From contig NZ_FOAO01000003.1 in the NCBI RefSeq assembly GCF_900109665.1, forward strand, positions 170,789-234,788: a stretch of 64,000 nucleotides of DNA, written 5' to 3'. The translations under genes were made by a program, and so were the position numbers. Within the stretch, counting starts at the first letter, position 1; each line of letters starts with the position of its first letter. The DNA comes from Blastococcus sp. DSM 46786. GTDB taxonomy: Bacteria; Actinomycetota; Actinomycetes; Mycobacteriales; Geodermatophilaceae. Below, in pieces: positions 41,842 to 50,860 of this stretch. Below the pieces are notes generated by a model that was not told the DNA's origin, searched no databases, and was given only the letters and a program-made list of their open reading frames with translations.

Positions 41842-43352
41842 GCGCGCACCGCTACGGCGACTACTCCCGGGACGTCTCGGGCTGGTTCCTCGGGATGACC
41901 GGCGCCCAACTGGCCCTGGTGGCGCTCTCCGGAATGCCGGCCCTGCTGGCGCTGAACGCCCAGGCATGGGGGCTCTTCTTCGGCTGGCTGCCGGTGTGGG
42001 CGCTGCTGGCCGCGGTGCTGCTGGTGCCCGTCCGGGGCCGTGCGGCCGGCCGCTGGTTCGCCGACCTGCTTCTGCACGCGATGGGAGTCCTCATGGGATG
42101 GACGGCGTTCGGCTCCCGCGCCGCATCGGGAACGGCCGACGACCTGGCCGAGGCGGATCTGCCCGGAGTGTTGGCCGGGATCCGTACCCACGACGGGCCG
42201 CCCTTCGGGCAGCTGTTCGACCGCCCGGTAATCGTGCAGGACTCCGCGGCGCGCACCTGGGCGGCAGTGGCCCGGATCACCCACCCGGGCATCGGGCTGG
42301 CCGAGCCGGGTGAGCGGGATCGGATGGGGGCCGGGCTGGCCGAGCTGTGCGAGCTGACCGCACGCACCGAACTGATCGACACCCTCGCCGTGCACCTGCG
42401 GACCGTGCCCGACGACGGCGCCGAACGCGCCACCTGGGAACACGCGCACACCCGCGGCGACGCGCCGACTTTGGCCACTCATGTCAACGCGCTGCTGGGC
42501 GCGATGCTGACCCCGGCGGCAGTGCGCACCGAGGCCTTCGTCACCGTCGTCGCCGGCGAGAGCCGGATCGCCCGCGCCGCGAAAGAAGCCGGCGGAGGGG
42601 TGGACGGCCGCGCCCGAGTGCTGCACGGAGTGATGGCCGAGGTCGAGGCCGCACTGCGCGGTCCGGTCGGCTGCACCGCGGTGGCTTGGCTGGACTCCGC
42701 CGCACTGGCCGCCGCGGTGCGCACCGGCTTCGCCCCCGGCGACCGCGGCCAGCTGGTCGCCGCCGACCTGGCCGCCGCGTCCGGGCAGGGGCTGGCCGCG
42801 GGGGTGCCGATGGCCGCCGCCGGCCCCACCCAGGCGCGCGCCGAGGTGCGGCACTACGTGCACGACGCGTGGGCGTCGGTCACCGACACGATTCTGTTGC
42901 CCGACCAGGGGGCGGTGCTCGGTGCGTTGGCCCCCGTGCTGGTGCCGACCATGGCGGGGGAGCGGCGCTGCCTGACGGTATTCCTTGCTCCGCTGCCGCT
43001 GGAGCGGGCCACCCGGATGGTGGGCCGGGAGGAGATGAGCGCCACCACCGGCAACGAGCTGCGCGCCCGGATGGGCTTCCGGCAGCGGGCTCGCCAGCGC
43101 CGGGACACCGAGCGAATCGGTGCCGCCGACGAGAAATTGGCCACCGGCCGGGCACTGGTTCGCCTTGCCGTCGCCGCCTGCGTCACTGTGCCGGCGTCCT
43201 GGCCGGTGGCCGAGCACGGCCGCCGGTTGTCCGCCTCCGTTCGCGCCGCCGGATTCGTGCCGCTGCGGCTGGACCTGGCGCAGGATGCCGGCTTCGCTGC
43301 CGCTGCCATCCCCCTCGGCGTGGGGCTGCCGAACCGGCGGGGACGACGATGA
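41838..43352 (+). CDS. SCO6880-family conjugation protein
   Basis: A 504-residue protein. Two membrane segments near the N-terminus (GAQLALVALSGMPALLALNA and FGWLPVWALLAAVLLVPV, about 20-62) are followed by a cytoplasmic domain with DSAARTWAAVARITHPGIGL, AHTRGDAPTLATHVNALLGA and GVPMAAAGPTQARAEVRHYV. This is the SCO6880 family, which pairs with VirB4-type ATPases in actinobacterial plasmids and appears to supply the part that fused VirB3-VirB4 N-termini provide elsewhere. The GTG start overlaps the preceding stop by 4 nt. Confidence 0.8.
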   Translation: MSAHRYGDYSRDVSGWFLGMTGAQLALVALSGMPALLALNAQAWGLFFGWLPVWALLAAVLLVPVRGRAAGRWFADLLLHAMGVLMGWTAFGSRAASGTADDLAEADLPGVLAGIRTHDGPPFGQLFDRPVIVQDSAARTWAAVARITHPGIGLAEPGERDRMGAGLAELCELTARTELIDTLAVHLRTVPDDGAERATWEHAHTRGDAPTLATHVNALLGAMLTPAAVRTEAFVTVVAGESRIARAAKEAGGGVDGRARVLHGVMAEVEAALRGPVGCTAVAWLDSAALAAAVRTGFAPGDRGQLVAADLAAASGQGLAAGVPMAAAGPTQARAEVRHYVHDAWASVTDTILLPDQGAVLGALAPVLVPTMAGERRCLTVFLAPLPLERATRMVGREEMSATTGNELRARMGFRQRARQRRDTERIGAADEKLATGRALVRLAVAACVTVPASWPVAEHGRRLSASVRAAGFVPLRLDLAQDAGFAAAAIPLGVGLPNRRGRR

Positions 43353-44857
43353 CCCGCCGCCTTTCCCGCCGCGGGCGCGATGTCGCCGTCCTGCTCGACG
43401 ACTTCGGCCATCGCCTGCCCACCGCTCTTTCTGCACCGGCGGCGCCCCGCGAGCGGGGGCCGTTTCCCGTTCTGGTGCCCCGCCGCGGCCCCCGCGGCCG
43501 CGGCCGGGGGCGGTCCGCGACACCGGCGCCGCTGTCGGTGTGGCGGATGACTTCGGAGCAGACCCCGGTGGCGTGGCCGCTGATCCCCACGCCCGGCCTG
43601 CCGCCCACCGGCGCACAGATGGGCATCGACCTGCTCTCCGGAGGGACGTTCTACTGCGACCCGGTCGGTTGGGTCACCGACGACGCCATCCCGGTCACCA
43701 ATCCCAACGTCGTCGTCTTCGGCAAGCCCGGCCGCGGCAAGTCCGCCACGGTCAAGGCGTTCGCGCTGCGGATGCTCGGCTACGGCTACCGCACTCTGAT
43801 CCTGGGGGACACCAAGGACGAGTACGAACCGCTGTGCCGCGAGCTGGGGGTGGAGCCGTTCGTCATCGGCTCGGGCCTGCCCGCCCGGGTCAACCCATTG
43901 GCCTTCGGCCCCCTTGGCTACCGCTGGGAGCGCCTGGACGCCACCGAGGCGCGCCGCCGTGAGGCGATCATCTTCGCCCGGTGGCTCGTGCTGCTGCGCG
44001 GCCTGGTCGGCTCCCAGTCTGTGCCGTTTGGCCCGGTGGAGGAGACCGCGGTGGGGGAGGCGCTGCGGCTGCTCACCGGCTACCGCGGCGGCGCCACCCG
44101 GCTGACCGAGCCCACGATCCCGCAGTTGTGGCGGGCGCTCGACGAGCCTCCCGACGAGTTGGTCGCCGGCTGCCGGTACGCCGACCGCCGACACTTCCTC
44201 GACGCCACCCGCATCCTGCGTGACGCCCTTGGCGCCCTGGTCAAGGGTTCCCTGGCGGGGCTGTTCGACGACCACACCAGCATCGACGTTGACTGGCGCG
44301 CGCCGATCCAGTCGCTGTCGCTGTCCCGGCTGGAGCCGCTCGGTGATCAGGCCGTCGGTATCGCGCTGACCTGCCTCAACTCGTGGGGGCAGGCGATGCG
44401 GGAGATCGCCGACCCGGGTGATCTGCGCATCGTCGTGCGCGACGAGACCTGGCGGCAGATGCGCCTGGGCGCCGAGGCGATGAAGAGCTTGGACGCCAAT
44501 TTGCGGCTGTCCCGCCGGGACGCCGACGTGCAGATCCTGCTGGCGCACAAGCCCTCGGACATGCTCACCGCCGGCGACGCCTCCTCCCAGGCGGTGGCCA
44601 TCGCCCGCGACCTGCTGCACCTGTGCGACACCCGGGTGCTGCACGGCCAGGACCAGGCCGTCGGCGCGGAGCTCGGCACCCTGCTCGGCCTGACGCCAGT
44701 GGCGCAGCGGGTGGTCACCGACTGGGCTCTCGCCGGCAAGGGCCGGGCGCTGTGGCTGGTCGGCGATCGGCCGTTCAAGGTGCAGACCGTCCTCACCGAG
44801 CCTGAGCTGCGCCTGACCTACACCAACGACGCCCTCACTGCTGGAGGACCGGCGTGA
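43349..44857 (+). CDS. virB4: VirB4-type conjugation ATPase
   Basis: A 502-residue AAA+ motor. Walker A NVVVFGKPGRGKSATVKAFA at about 122-140, ILGDTKDEYEPLCRELGVEP, and the Walker B region DLRIVVRDETWRQMRLG near 360 (most VirB4 proteins have VIDEAW; here RDETW). Conserved ASSQAVAIARDLLHLCDTRV and LTPVAQRVVTDWALAGKGRA follow. It lacks the long N-terminal domain of classical VirB4, which the SCO6880 protein just upstream may replace. It would drive channel assembly and DNA or pilin movement. ATGA overlap with the preceding gene. Confidence 0.85.
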   Translation: MTRRLSRRGRDVAVLLDDFGHRLPTALSAPAAPRERGPFPVLVPRRGPRGRGRGRSATPAPLSVWRMTSEQTPVAWPLIPTPGLPPTGAQMGIDLLSGGTFYCDPVGWVTDDAIPVTNPNVVVFGKPGRGKSATVKAFALRMLGYGYRTLILGDTKDEYEPLCRELGVEPFVIGSGLPARVNPLAFGPLGYRWERLDATEARRREAIIFARWLVLLRGLVGSQSVPFGPVEETAVGEALRLLTGYRGGATRLTEPTIPQLWRALDEPPDELVAGCRYADRRHFLDATRILRDALGALVKGSLAGLFDDHTSIDVDWRAPIQSLSLSRLEPLGDQAVGIALTCLNSWGQAMREIADPGDLRIVVRDETWRQMRLGAEAMKSLDANLRLSRRDADVQILLAHKPSDMLTAGDASSQAVAIARDLLHLCDTRVLHGQDQAVGAELGTLLGLTPVAQRVVTDWALAGKGRALWLVGDRPFKVQTVLTEPELRLTYTNDALTAGGPA

Positions 44858-46011
44858 GCGGGACGGCAGAAGGATTGGCCCAGGCGTACGCGACGCGATG
44901 GCTGTGGAAGGCCGCTGTTCCGATCGCACTACCGGTGCTGGCCGGGCTCACCGTGTTGCTTGTCCCGCTCGCCGTCCTCGCAGCTCCGGAGGCGGTCTCG
45001 TCCGCCTGCTCGACCGGTGGCACCGGCGCGACCGTCGCCGGAATCGAGCTGGACGCCGTCCAGATGGGGCAGGCGCAGACCATCGTGAACGTCGCCGCGG
45101 CGCGCGGGCTCGGGCCGTATGCGGCCGTCGTGGCGCTGGCCACCGCCTACCAGGAGTCACGGATCCGGATGCTGGCCAACGACGGCAGCAGTTCGGAACT
45201 GACCGCGGAGCAGGCCGCGGTGACCGCCGCCAGCCTGCAGTACGCGCATGACGGACTGGGCTCCGACCACGACAGCGTCAACACCTTCCAGCAGCGGTGG
45301 ATCGCCGGTTGGGGCACCCCCGAGCAGTTGATGGATCCCGTCTACGCCGCCGAGGCCTTCTACGACCGGCTCGTCGAGGTGCCCAACTGGCAGACGATCC
45401 CTTTGACCCGGGCAGCGCAGATCGTGCAGGTGTCGGCCTACGGGTCGGCCTACGCCCGCTGGGAGCCGCTGGCCCGAGAGCTGACCGCCATGCTGTGGCC
45501 GGCCGCCCAGTCCACCGCCGCCAACCCCGGCGGTGCAGTCTCCGGCGTCTGCCCCGGCCTGGCGGTCCCAGCGGGGTCGTGGGTCCGGCCCAGCACCGGC
45601 ACGGTCACCTCCGGCTACGGACCCCGCTGGGGCACCCTGCACGCCGGGGTCGACATCGCGGGACCTCGCAACACCCCGGTCTACGCCGCCTCCGGCGGCA
45701 CCGTGACCACCGCCGCATGCACCAGCGCCTACTGCGACCGCGACGGCAGCCTGAACCTGGCCGGTTACGGCAACCTCGTCGAGCTCGACCACGGCGCCGG
45801 CGTGGTCACCCGCTACGCGCACCTGTCCGGCTACACCGTCACGCCCGGCCAGCAGGTGCCCGCTGGTGCACTGCTCGGTTTCCAGGGCTCCACCGGCAAC
45901 AGCACCGGCGTCCACCTGCACTTCGAGATTCGGCAGAACGGAGCGCCGATCGACCCCGTCTCGTGGCTGGCCGACCGCGGCGTCGACCTGCACGCCCCCA
46001 ACCGCGCATGA
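44854..46011 (+). CDS. Peptidoglycan hydrolase: transglycosylase-like plus M23 endopeptidase
   Basis: A 385-residue protein. One membrane segment (about 22-46) is followed by a lysozyme/transglycosylase-like helical region (VVALATAYQESRIRMLANDG with a likely catalytic Glu, SVNTFQQRWIAGWGTPEQLM). The LytM/M23 zinc peptidase domain comes last: HAGVDIAGP (His and Asp ligands) at about 267 and GVHLHFEIRQNG at about 352. Such two-headed enzymes open the cell wall for conjugation channels (VirB1/TcpG-like role). The GTG start overlaps the VirB4 stop. Confidence 0.88.
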   Translation: MSGTAEGLAQAYATRWLWKAAVPIALPVLAGLTVLLVPLAVLAAPEAVSSACSTGGTGATVAGIELDAVQMGQAQTIVNVAAARGLGPYAAVVALATAYQESRIRMLANDGSSSELTAEQAAVTAASLQYAHDGLGSDHDSVNTFQQRWIAGWGTPEQLMDPVYAAEAFYDRLVEVPNWQTIPLTRAAQIVQVSAYGSAYARWEPLARELTAMLWPAAQSTAANPGGAVSGVCPGLAVPAGSWVRPSTGTVTSGYGPRWGTLHAGVDIAGPRNTPVYAASGGTVTTAACTSAYCDRDGSLNLAGYGNLVELDHGAGVVTRYAHLSGYTVTPGQQVPAGALLGFQGSTGNSTGVHLHFEIRQNGAPIDPVSWLADRGVDLHAPNRA

Positions 46012-46040
46012 GCTCCCATGCCTCCACCCGAGGAGAAGTC

Positions 46041-46073
46041 ATGAACGCTGCACGTCCTGGAGGTCGGCGGTGA
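46041..46073 (+). CDS. Ten-codon leader frame ahead of the coupling protein
   Basis: ATG with AGGAGAAG 3 nt upstream, encoding MNAARPGGRR and stopping at a TGA that overlaps the GTG of the coupling-protein gene. The coupling protein's own ribosome site (GGAGG) lies inside this frame. It looks like a translational coupler; its peptide is probably irrelevant. Confidence 0.4.
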   Translation: MNAARPGGRR

Positions 46074-47980
46074 GCGCCGGCCGCCCGCGGCCCGACGTCG
46101 GCCCGGCCAGTTGGGAGATCCCGGCCGCCGTTGTCGTGGTGTGGCTGACCGCCGGCGCGCTGCTGTTGCCCGCCGCCCGAGCGGCTGCGGCGCTAGTGAC
46201 CGGTGGCGGCTGGGTATGGCCGACCGGATCGCCCGCCCTGGTCGCCTCCGTCGGCGGGCTGCTCACCGGCGACCCGGCCGCGGGCCTCGACCACACACAG
46301 GCCGCCGCCCTGCCCGGAACGGGCGCCGTGTATGCCGCCGTCATCACCGTTCTCGTGCTGTTCCTGACCGGCAGTGGGGCAGCGGCGTTCGCCGCGCACC
46401 GATTCCTCGGCGGGGGAGCGGGCATGGCCACCCGCGGCCAGGTCGCCGAGGTCCTCGGCTCCGCCCGGCTGCGCCGGGCCGCCCCCATCGTCCGCCCGGA
46501 CCTGCCCCGAGCTCGCCGACGCCGAGACCGCACGCCGATCGAGCGCGAGGTCGGGTGGCGGCTGGGCTCCGCCGCCCTCCCCGCTGCCGGTGACCTGTGG
46601 GTGCCCTTCGACCGCGCCACCGGCGTCTACGGCCCCCAGGGCTCCGGCAAGACCCTGGACCTGCTCGCCCCCGCCCTGCTCGACGCCCCCGGCCCGGCGC
46701 TGGTGACCCTGACCAAGGCCGAGGACCTGTTGCTTACCCTCGGCGCCCGCGCCGACGGCGACCGCCCAGTCGCCGTGCTCGACCCCTTCGGCGCGGTGCC
46801 AAGCCTGCCGGAGCTGGTGTGGGACCCGGTCGCCGGCTGCGTCGACCCGATGGTCGCCGAACGCCGGGCCAAGGCATTCACCGCCGGCACCGTGACCGGC
46901 GCGGTCACCGGCGGCAGTAGCGACAGCGCGGCGCGGTTCTACGCGTTCGAGGCGGCCAAGGTGCTGCAGGCCTATCTACACGCCGCCGCGCTCACCGGGC
47001 GCACGATCGAGCACGTCCTGGAGTGGGCCGCCCACCCCCAGGCAGCCAACCAGCCGGCCGACATCCTGCGCGCCCATCCGCACGCCGCACCGTTCTGGGA
47101 CGGGCTACTGCACGGCGCCTTGAGCGGCGATCCGCGCACCGCCGGCAACACGGCGACGACCGTGCAGCAGGCCCTGGCCTTGTTCTTCCAGGCCGACATC
47201 CGCCGCCGGTGCGTGCCCGGACCCGGCCGGGCGGCCACCGACATTCCGGCGCTGCTATCCGCTGGTGGCACCGTCTACCTGCTCGGCCGCGACGATCCCT
47301 ACGCCTCGGCGTCGCCGCTGATGACCGCGCTGGCCGAGCACGTCCTCGACACCGCTCTGCAGCTGGCCGCCGCCGCGCCCACCGGGCGGCTGTGCCCGCC
47401 GCTCCTGGCCTGCCTGGACGAGCTGCCCTCCACCGCGCCACTGCCGACCCTACGCACCCGGATGGCCAACGACCGGGCTCTCGGGATCAGCTTCCTCTAC
47501 GCCGCCCAGACCTGGCGGCAGCTGGTGCTCGTCTACGGCGAGGACGAAGCCCGCGCCCTGTTCGGGCTCACCAACGTGATCGTCGCCTTCGGCGGCGGGA
47601 AGGACGGCGGCTTCTACCGCGAGCTCTCCGAGCTGCTCGGCACCACCCGGGTGCGGCGCACGTCCTACACCTACCGCGGAACCGGCTGGGGACGATCCAC
47701 CCACGGCGAGACCGTGCCGGTGCTGAGACCGGAGGAGATCCGCCAGCTGCCGCCCGGCCGCGCCCTGGTCGTCGCGGAGAACGCTCCACCGCTGATCGCC
47801 CGGCTCACCCGCTGCCTCACCGGCCGCCGCGGCGGGGAGCTGCTCGCGGCCCAGTCCGCCGCCCGAGACCGTGTCGCCGCTGCCCGCGACGAGACCGCGC
47901 CTCCGGCCGAGCGCGCCGCCCTCGCCCACGAGGCGGCCGCCAACGCCGGCCTGGCCCCGACCGGGCAGGACATCCGATGA
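46070..47980 (+). CDS. VirD4/TraD-type coupling protein
   Basis: A 636-residue type IV coupling ATPase that brings the relaxase-DNA complex to the channel. Two membrane segments (about 15-38 and 84-110) precede the ATPase: Walker A GVYGPQGSGKTLDLLAPALL at about 184-203, VLDPFGAVPSLPELVWDPVA, Walker B PPLLACLDELPSTAPLPTL near 443-460, and QTWRQLVLVYGEDEARALFG, the Gln-containing sensor helix typical of TraG/VirD4. GGAGG lies 6 nt ahead of the GTG. It overlaps the next gene (ATGA). Confidence 0.88.
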   Translation: MSAGRPRPDVGPASWEIPAAVVVVWLTAGALLLPAARAAAALVTGGGWVWPTGSPALVASVGGLLTGDPAAGLDHTQAAALPGTGAVYAAVITVLVLFLTGSGAAAFAAHRFLGGGAGMATRGQVAEVLGSARLRRAAPIVRPDLPRARRRRDRTPIEREVGWRLGSAALPAAGDLWVPFDRATGVYGPQGSGKTLDLLAPALLDAPGPALVTLTKAEDLLLTLGARADGDRPVAVLDPFGAVPSLPELVWDPVAGCVDPMVAERRAKAFTAGTVTGAVTGGSSDSAARFYAFEAAKVLQAYLHAAALTGRTIEHVLEWAAHPQAANQPADILRAHPHAAPFWDGLLHGALSGDPRTAGNTATTVQQALALFFQADIRRRCVPGPGRAATDIPALLSAGGTVYLLGRDDPYASASPLMTALAEHVLDTALQLAAAAPTGRLCPPLLACLDELPSTAPLPTLRTRMANDRALGISFLYAAQTWRQLVLVYGEDEARALFGLTNVIVAFGGGKDGGFYRELSELLGTTRVRRTSYTYRGTGWGRSTHGETVPVLRPEEIRQLPPGRALVVAENAPPLIARLTRCLTGRRGGELLAAQSAARDRVAAARDETAPPAERAALAHEAAANAGLAPTGQDIR

Positions 47981-48519
47981 CCAGCTCCCAGCTCGCCGTC
48001 CCGTTTCCCAAGCCGCCGCAGGAGGTGCGCCGCGCCCTCGAACAGCTCCGGCTGGCCGAGGACGCCGGCCTCGCGCCCACCGGCCTGCCGTTGCTGGACC
48101 GGCCCTGGGACCCGGCCACCTGCTCGGCAGTCGTACGGCAGCAGTTGTGGCCGTGGCTGGACGACGTCGCGGCCTGGCTCAACCACACCTACGCCTGGCA
48201 GACCACGTACGCCATCCCGTCCTGCTGGCCCACCCACCCCCACCTCGTCCAGGAGCTCGCCGTGCTCGCCTGCCTGCGCATCACTGCCGCCGCCGCCATG
48301 GTTCCGCACGGGCTGGAGGAGTGGCACCGCTACGCGTTACCGACCTTCCACGCCCGGATGAGCGAACGACTCAGTACGGGTTGCCCGCCCGGCCGGCATA
48401 CCGACTGGCCCGCCCGATCCCGGGCTGCCGACTACGACAGCCCGAAGGCCGCCGAAGCACGTCGGGCACTGTTCGACCGCGACCTCGGCCCCACCCCGCC
48501 CCCCGGGAGTGAGCCATGA
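47977..48519 (+). CDS. Hypothetical protein of the transfer operon (DUF-type)
   Basis: A 180-residue soluble protein rich in Trp and Pro: LWPWLDDVAAWLNHTYAWQT, IPSCWPTHPHLVQELAVLAC, and EEWHRYALPTFHARMSERLS. This pattern recurs in small proteins encoded beside TraD genes in actinobacterial conjugative elements; no function is established. It overlaps both neighbours by 4 nt. Confidence 0.65.
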   Translation: MTSSQLAVPFPKPPQEVRRALEQLRLAEDAGLAPTGLPLLDRPWDPATCSAVVRQQLWPWLDDVAAWLNHTYAWQTTYAIPSCWPTHPHLVQELAVLACLRITAAAAMVPHGLEEWHRYALPTFHARMSERLSTGCPPGRHTDWPARSRAADYDSPKAAEARRALFDRDLGPTPPPGSEP

Positions 48520-49139
48520 CCGACCGGCAGCGGGATGGGCAGGCCGTGAGCCGCCCCGCCGCGCATGGCCGCGGGGACTGGATGTCGCTACTCGACGGCG
48601 TGCGAATCAGTCGCCGCTGGATGACCTGCCACACCCCACAGCTGCTCGCCGCGTGGTGTGACGCCCCCACCGCCGAGCACCGGCGGTTGATCGCCGCCCG
48701 CATCCTGCAGATCGCTGCGGACCTGGAGAGCGAACCGGACGACGTCGACGACATGGCGGCCGCGTCGACCTGGCGGGCGTTCGTCGTCCAGATCGATGAC
48801 CGCCTGGTTCGCGACCCGGCCTGGCTTCCGCTGGCCGCCGCGCTGACCCGGGCTGCGGCCGCCGGCTACGACGTCGCCGCCCGGCTCCCTGCGCTGGCCG
48901 CCGCCGCGCCGGTGCCCGACCGTCATCCGGCTCGGGAGCTGCACTGGCGATTGCTCGACGACTGCCCGGACGCGCTGCCCGCGCTCAGCCACACCGGTGA
49001 CCTCGCGGCGACCACCGAGGTGGCCCCGATCGTCCACAACGGTCCTGGCGGTCCACAGATGTTCCGCGGCATCCCGCCCGGTCTGCCGCACCGACTCAGC
49101 CTCGACACAACCCACCTTCAGGACAGGAGACCGTCATGA
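48516..49139 (+). CDS. Hypothetical protein of the transfer operon
   Basis: A 207-residue soluble helical protein. RLIAARILQIAADLESEPDD and LAAALTRAAAAGYDVAARLP are amphipathic helices. The latter, with ARELHWRLLDDCPDALPA, resembles the helical C-terminal part of MobF relaxase accessory regions in actinobacteria (compare similar WPALAERLAAADRAGLDAAS in the relaxase of this element), so it may interact with the relaxosome. That comparison is by eye only. Confidence 0.6.
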   Translation: MTDRQRDGQAVSRPAAHGRGDWMSLLDGVRISRRWMTCHTPQLLAAWCDAPTAEHRRLIAARILQIAADLESEPDDVDDMAAASTWRAFVVQIDDRLVRDPAWLPLAAALTRAAAAGYDVAARLPALAAAAPVPDRHPARELHWRLLDDCPDALPALSHTGDLAATTEVAPIVHNGPGGPQMFRGIPPGLPHRLSLDTTHLQDRRPS

Positions 49140-49432
49140 CCGCCGACGTGGCCAGCGATCCGCTCAGCTATGCCGCCTCCCTCCTCGACGCCGTCGGCGC
49201 TGACCGAGAGCAGGTGCCCGCCGACATCGCGCTGGAGTGCCTCTACGCCGCCGAGTTGCTGGAACTCGCCGGTGCCCGTACCGAACGGATACCGCTGATC
49301 GACGGCGATCCGCGGGCCAGCGTCCGTGCCGCCATGGGAGCACTCGGCCTGATGGACGAGGCCGCCTTCGCGGACCCCCCGGTGCTCGACGCCGCGCGCG
49401 CCGCCCGGCACGCCCTGCGCCGACTGGGCTGA
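49136..49432 (+). CDS. Small hypothetical protein of the transfer operon
   Basis: A 98-residue acidic helical protein (PLSYAASLLDAVGADREQVP, ALECLYAAELLELAGARTER). No membrane segment or known motif. ATGA overlap with the gene before it; 3 nt separate it from the next. Unknown role. Confidence 0.55.
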   Translation: MTADVASDPLSYAASLLDAVGADREQVPADIALECLYAAELLELAGARTERIPLIDGDPRASVRAAMGALGLMDEAAFADPPVLDAARAARHALRRLG

Positions 49433-49435
49433 GAA

Positions 49436-50758
49436 GTGGCCACCACCCTGCAGCAGCTCCTCGACGGCCTCACCGGGCGGGCCACCGAGCCGCAGCCCTC
49501 GGCAACGATCGAGGACGTCACCGGCGGGTTGGCCCACCTCGGCCGGGCGCTCACCGGCCTGGCCCACGACGGGCTCACCCCCGGCAACAGCATGCGGCAG
49601 CGCGCCGCCGCCGAACTCGCCGCCGCCTGCGCCACCGCTGGCCGGCTGTGGCCGCCCACCGGCGGACCGCTCACCGACCTCGCTGGCACAGCCGCCGATC
49701 TCGTCGGCCGCGACCGCGACATCATGGGCCGCTCGCATCGGTGGGCGGTCACCGTGGAACTGGCCGAGGTGGCCGACCACTGCGCGCGGCTCGGCCGCCG
49801 ACTGCTGCCGCAGGCGGCGGCCCCGGAGTTGGCGACTGTTCGGGAGTCGGCCGTCGCCGTCGAACGGATCGCACAGACCGAGCCTCCGACGGCGATCGGT
49901 GCGGTGATGCTCGACCGCCTGGTACCCATGCCCGGCGACCCGCTGGCAGCCGCGCAGCTGACCGTCCTGGATGCTTCCGGGGCGCTGGCCGCGGCAATCG
50001 ACCGAGCACAGGGAAGCAACGAATTCACCCTGCGCGACTTCCGCGCCGCCGTCGCCGCCGCCGAGATCACCAGCCGCAGCGCCGCCACCGTCACCGCAGT
50101 CGCCACCGGCAACGATGCCGGACCGCTGCTGGTCACCGGACTCGCCTGGCAGCTGGCCGGCCGCGCCAGCACGGTCTTCGACGATGGCCGGAGAACTCGG
50201 TCCACCGATCCCCACGGCGTCGTCCCGTGGGCCTTGACGTTCGTGGGCTACCTGCGCGCACAGGCCGCCTTCGACACCGACATCGGGGCGCTCCGCGACC
50301 GGGACGATCTGGCGGCCGTCGCCGGCAGGATGCAGCAGGTCACCAGCCAGCTGCCGGTCCTCGCCGACCAGCTCACCGCGGCAGTCGACCGCTGGTCCCG
50401 CACCGGACAGCTGTACGCCAACGCTCGGGACCTGCCACCCATGGACAACATGCCGGACGACCGGGTGGCTGCTGTGATCGCCGGACGACACGTGCAGGCC
50501 CACGGCTCCGATTTCGACCGCCTTCGGCAGGTCGTCGGTAGGGCGGCGGAGCTGTCGACCGGACTGGCCGACGCGCTACACCGCGCCACCGCAGCCGGCC
50601 CGCCCGCCCAACGACACCGGGCCCACCTCTACGCCCAGGCAACGCGAGCGCCCGGCGCCCCCGAGCGCCTGCTCGACCACGCCCAAGCTGTCCATCGCGA
50701 CATCACCACGATCCGGCCCCCGCATCAGGTCGCGCGGACACCCCCACCGTCCGGATAG
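49436..50758 (+). CDS. Hypothetical helical protein, last gene of the transfer operon
   Basis: A 440-residue Ala/Leu-rich protein made almost wholly of helices (SMRQRAAAELAAACATAGRL, LAAAIDRAQGSNEFTLRDFR, RMQQVTSQLPVLADQLTAAV). There is no membrane segment and no catalytic motif. Such proteins end several actinobacterial transfer operons; they may hold other cytoplasmic factors. A GTG start lies 3 nt after the previous stop. Function unknown. Confidence 0.6.
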   Translation: MATTLQQLLDGLTGRATEPQPSATIEDVTGGLAHLGRALTGLAHDGLTPGNSMRQRAAAELAAACATAGRLWPPTGGPLTDLAGTAADLVGRDRDIMGRSHRWAVTVELAEVADHCARLGRRLLPQAAAPELATVRESAVAVERIAQTEPPTAIGAVMLDRLVPMPGDPLAAAQLTVLDASGALAAAIDRAQGSNEFTLRDFRAAVAAAEITSRSAATVTAVATGNDAGPLLVTGLAWQLAGRASTVFDDGRRTRSTDPHGVVPWALTFVGYLRAQAAFDTDIGALRDRDDLAAVAGRMQQVTSQLPVLADQLTAAVDRWSRTGQLYANARDLPPMDNMPDDRVAAVIAGRHVQAHGSDFDRLRQVVGRAAELSTGLADALHRATAAGPPAQRHRAHLYAQATRAPGAPERLLDHAQAVHRDITTIRPPHQVARTPPPSG

Positions 50759-50778
50759 CCCATCCGGATCCGAGGGGC

Positions 50779-50796
50779 TGCCGGAGCATCCCGGCA
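50779..50796. terminator. Weak terminator hairpin between convergent genes
   Basis: TGCCGG-AGCATC-CCGGCA forms a 6-bp stem 21 nt after the end of the rightward operon and before the convergent nuclease gene. There is no T-run, so it is a weak candidate. Confidence 0.3.
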
Positions 50797-50860
50797 TGAG
50801 TGGTCGAACGCCTTAAGGGTGCAGAGTGCAGCGCCAGTCGCTAGCCCGTGAAACTTCGTA

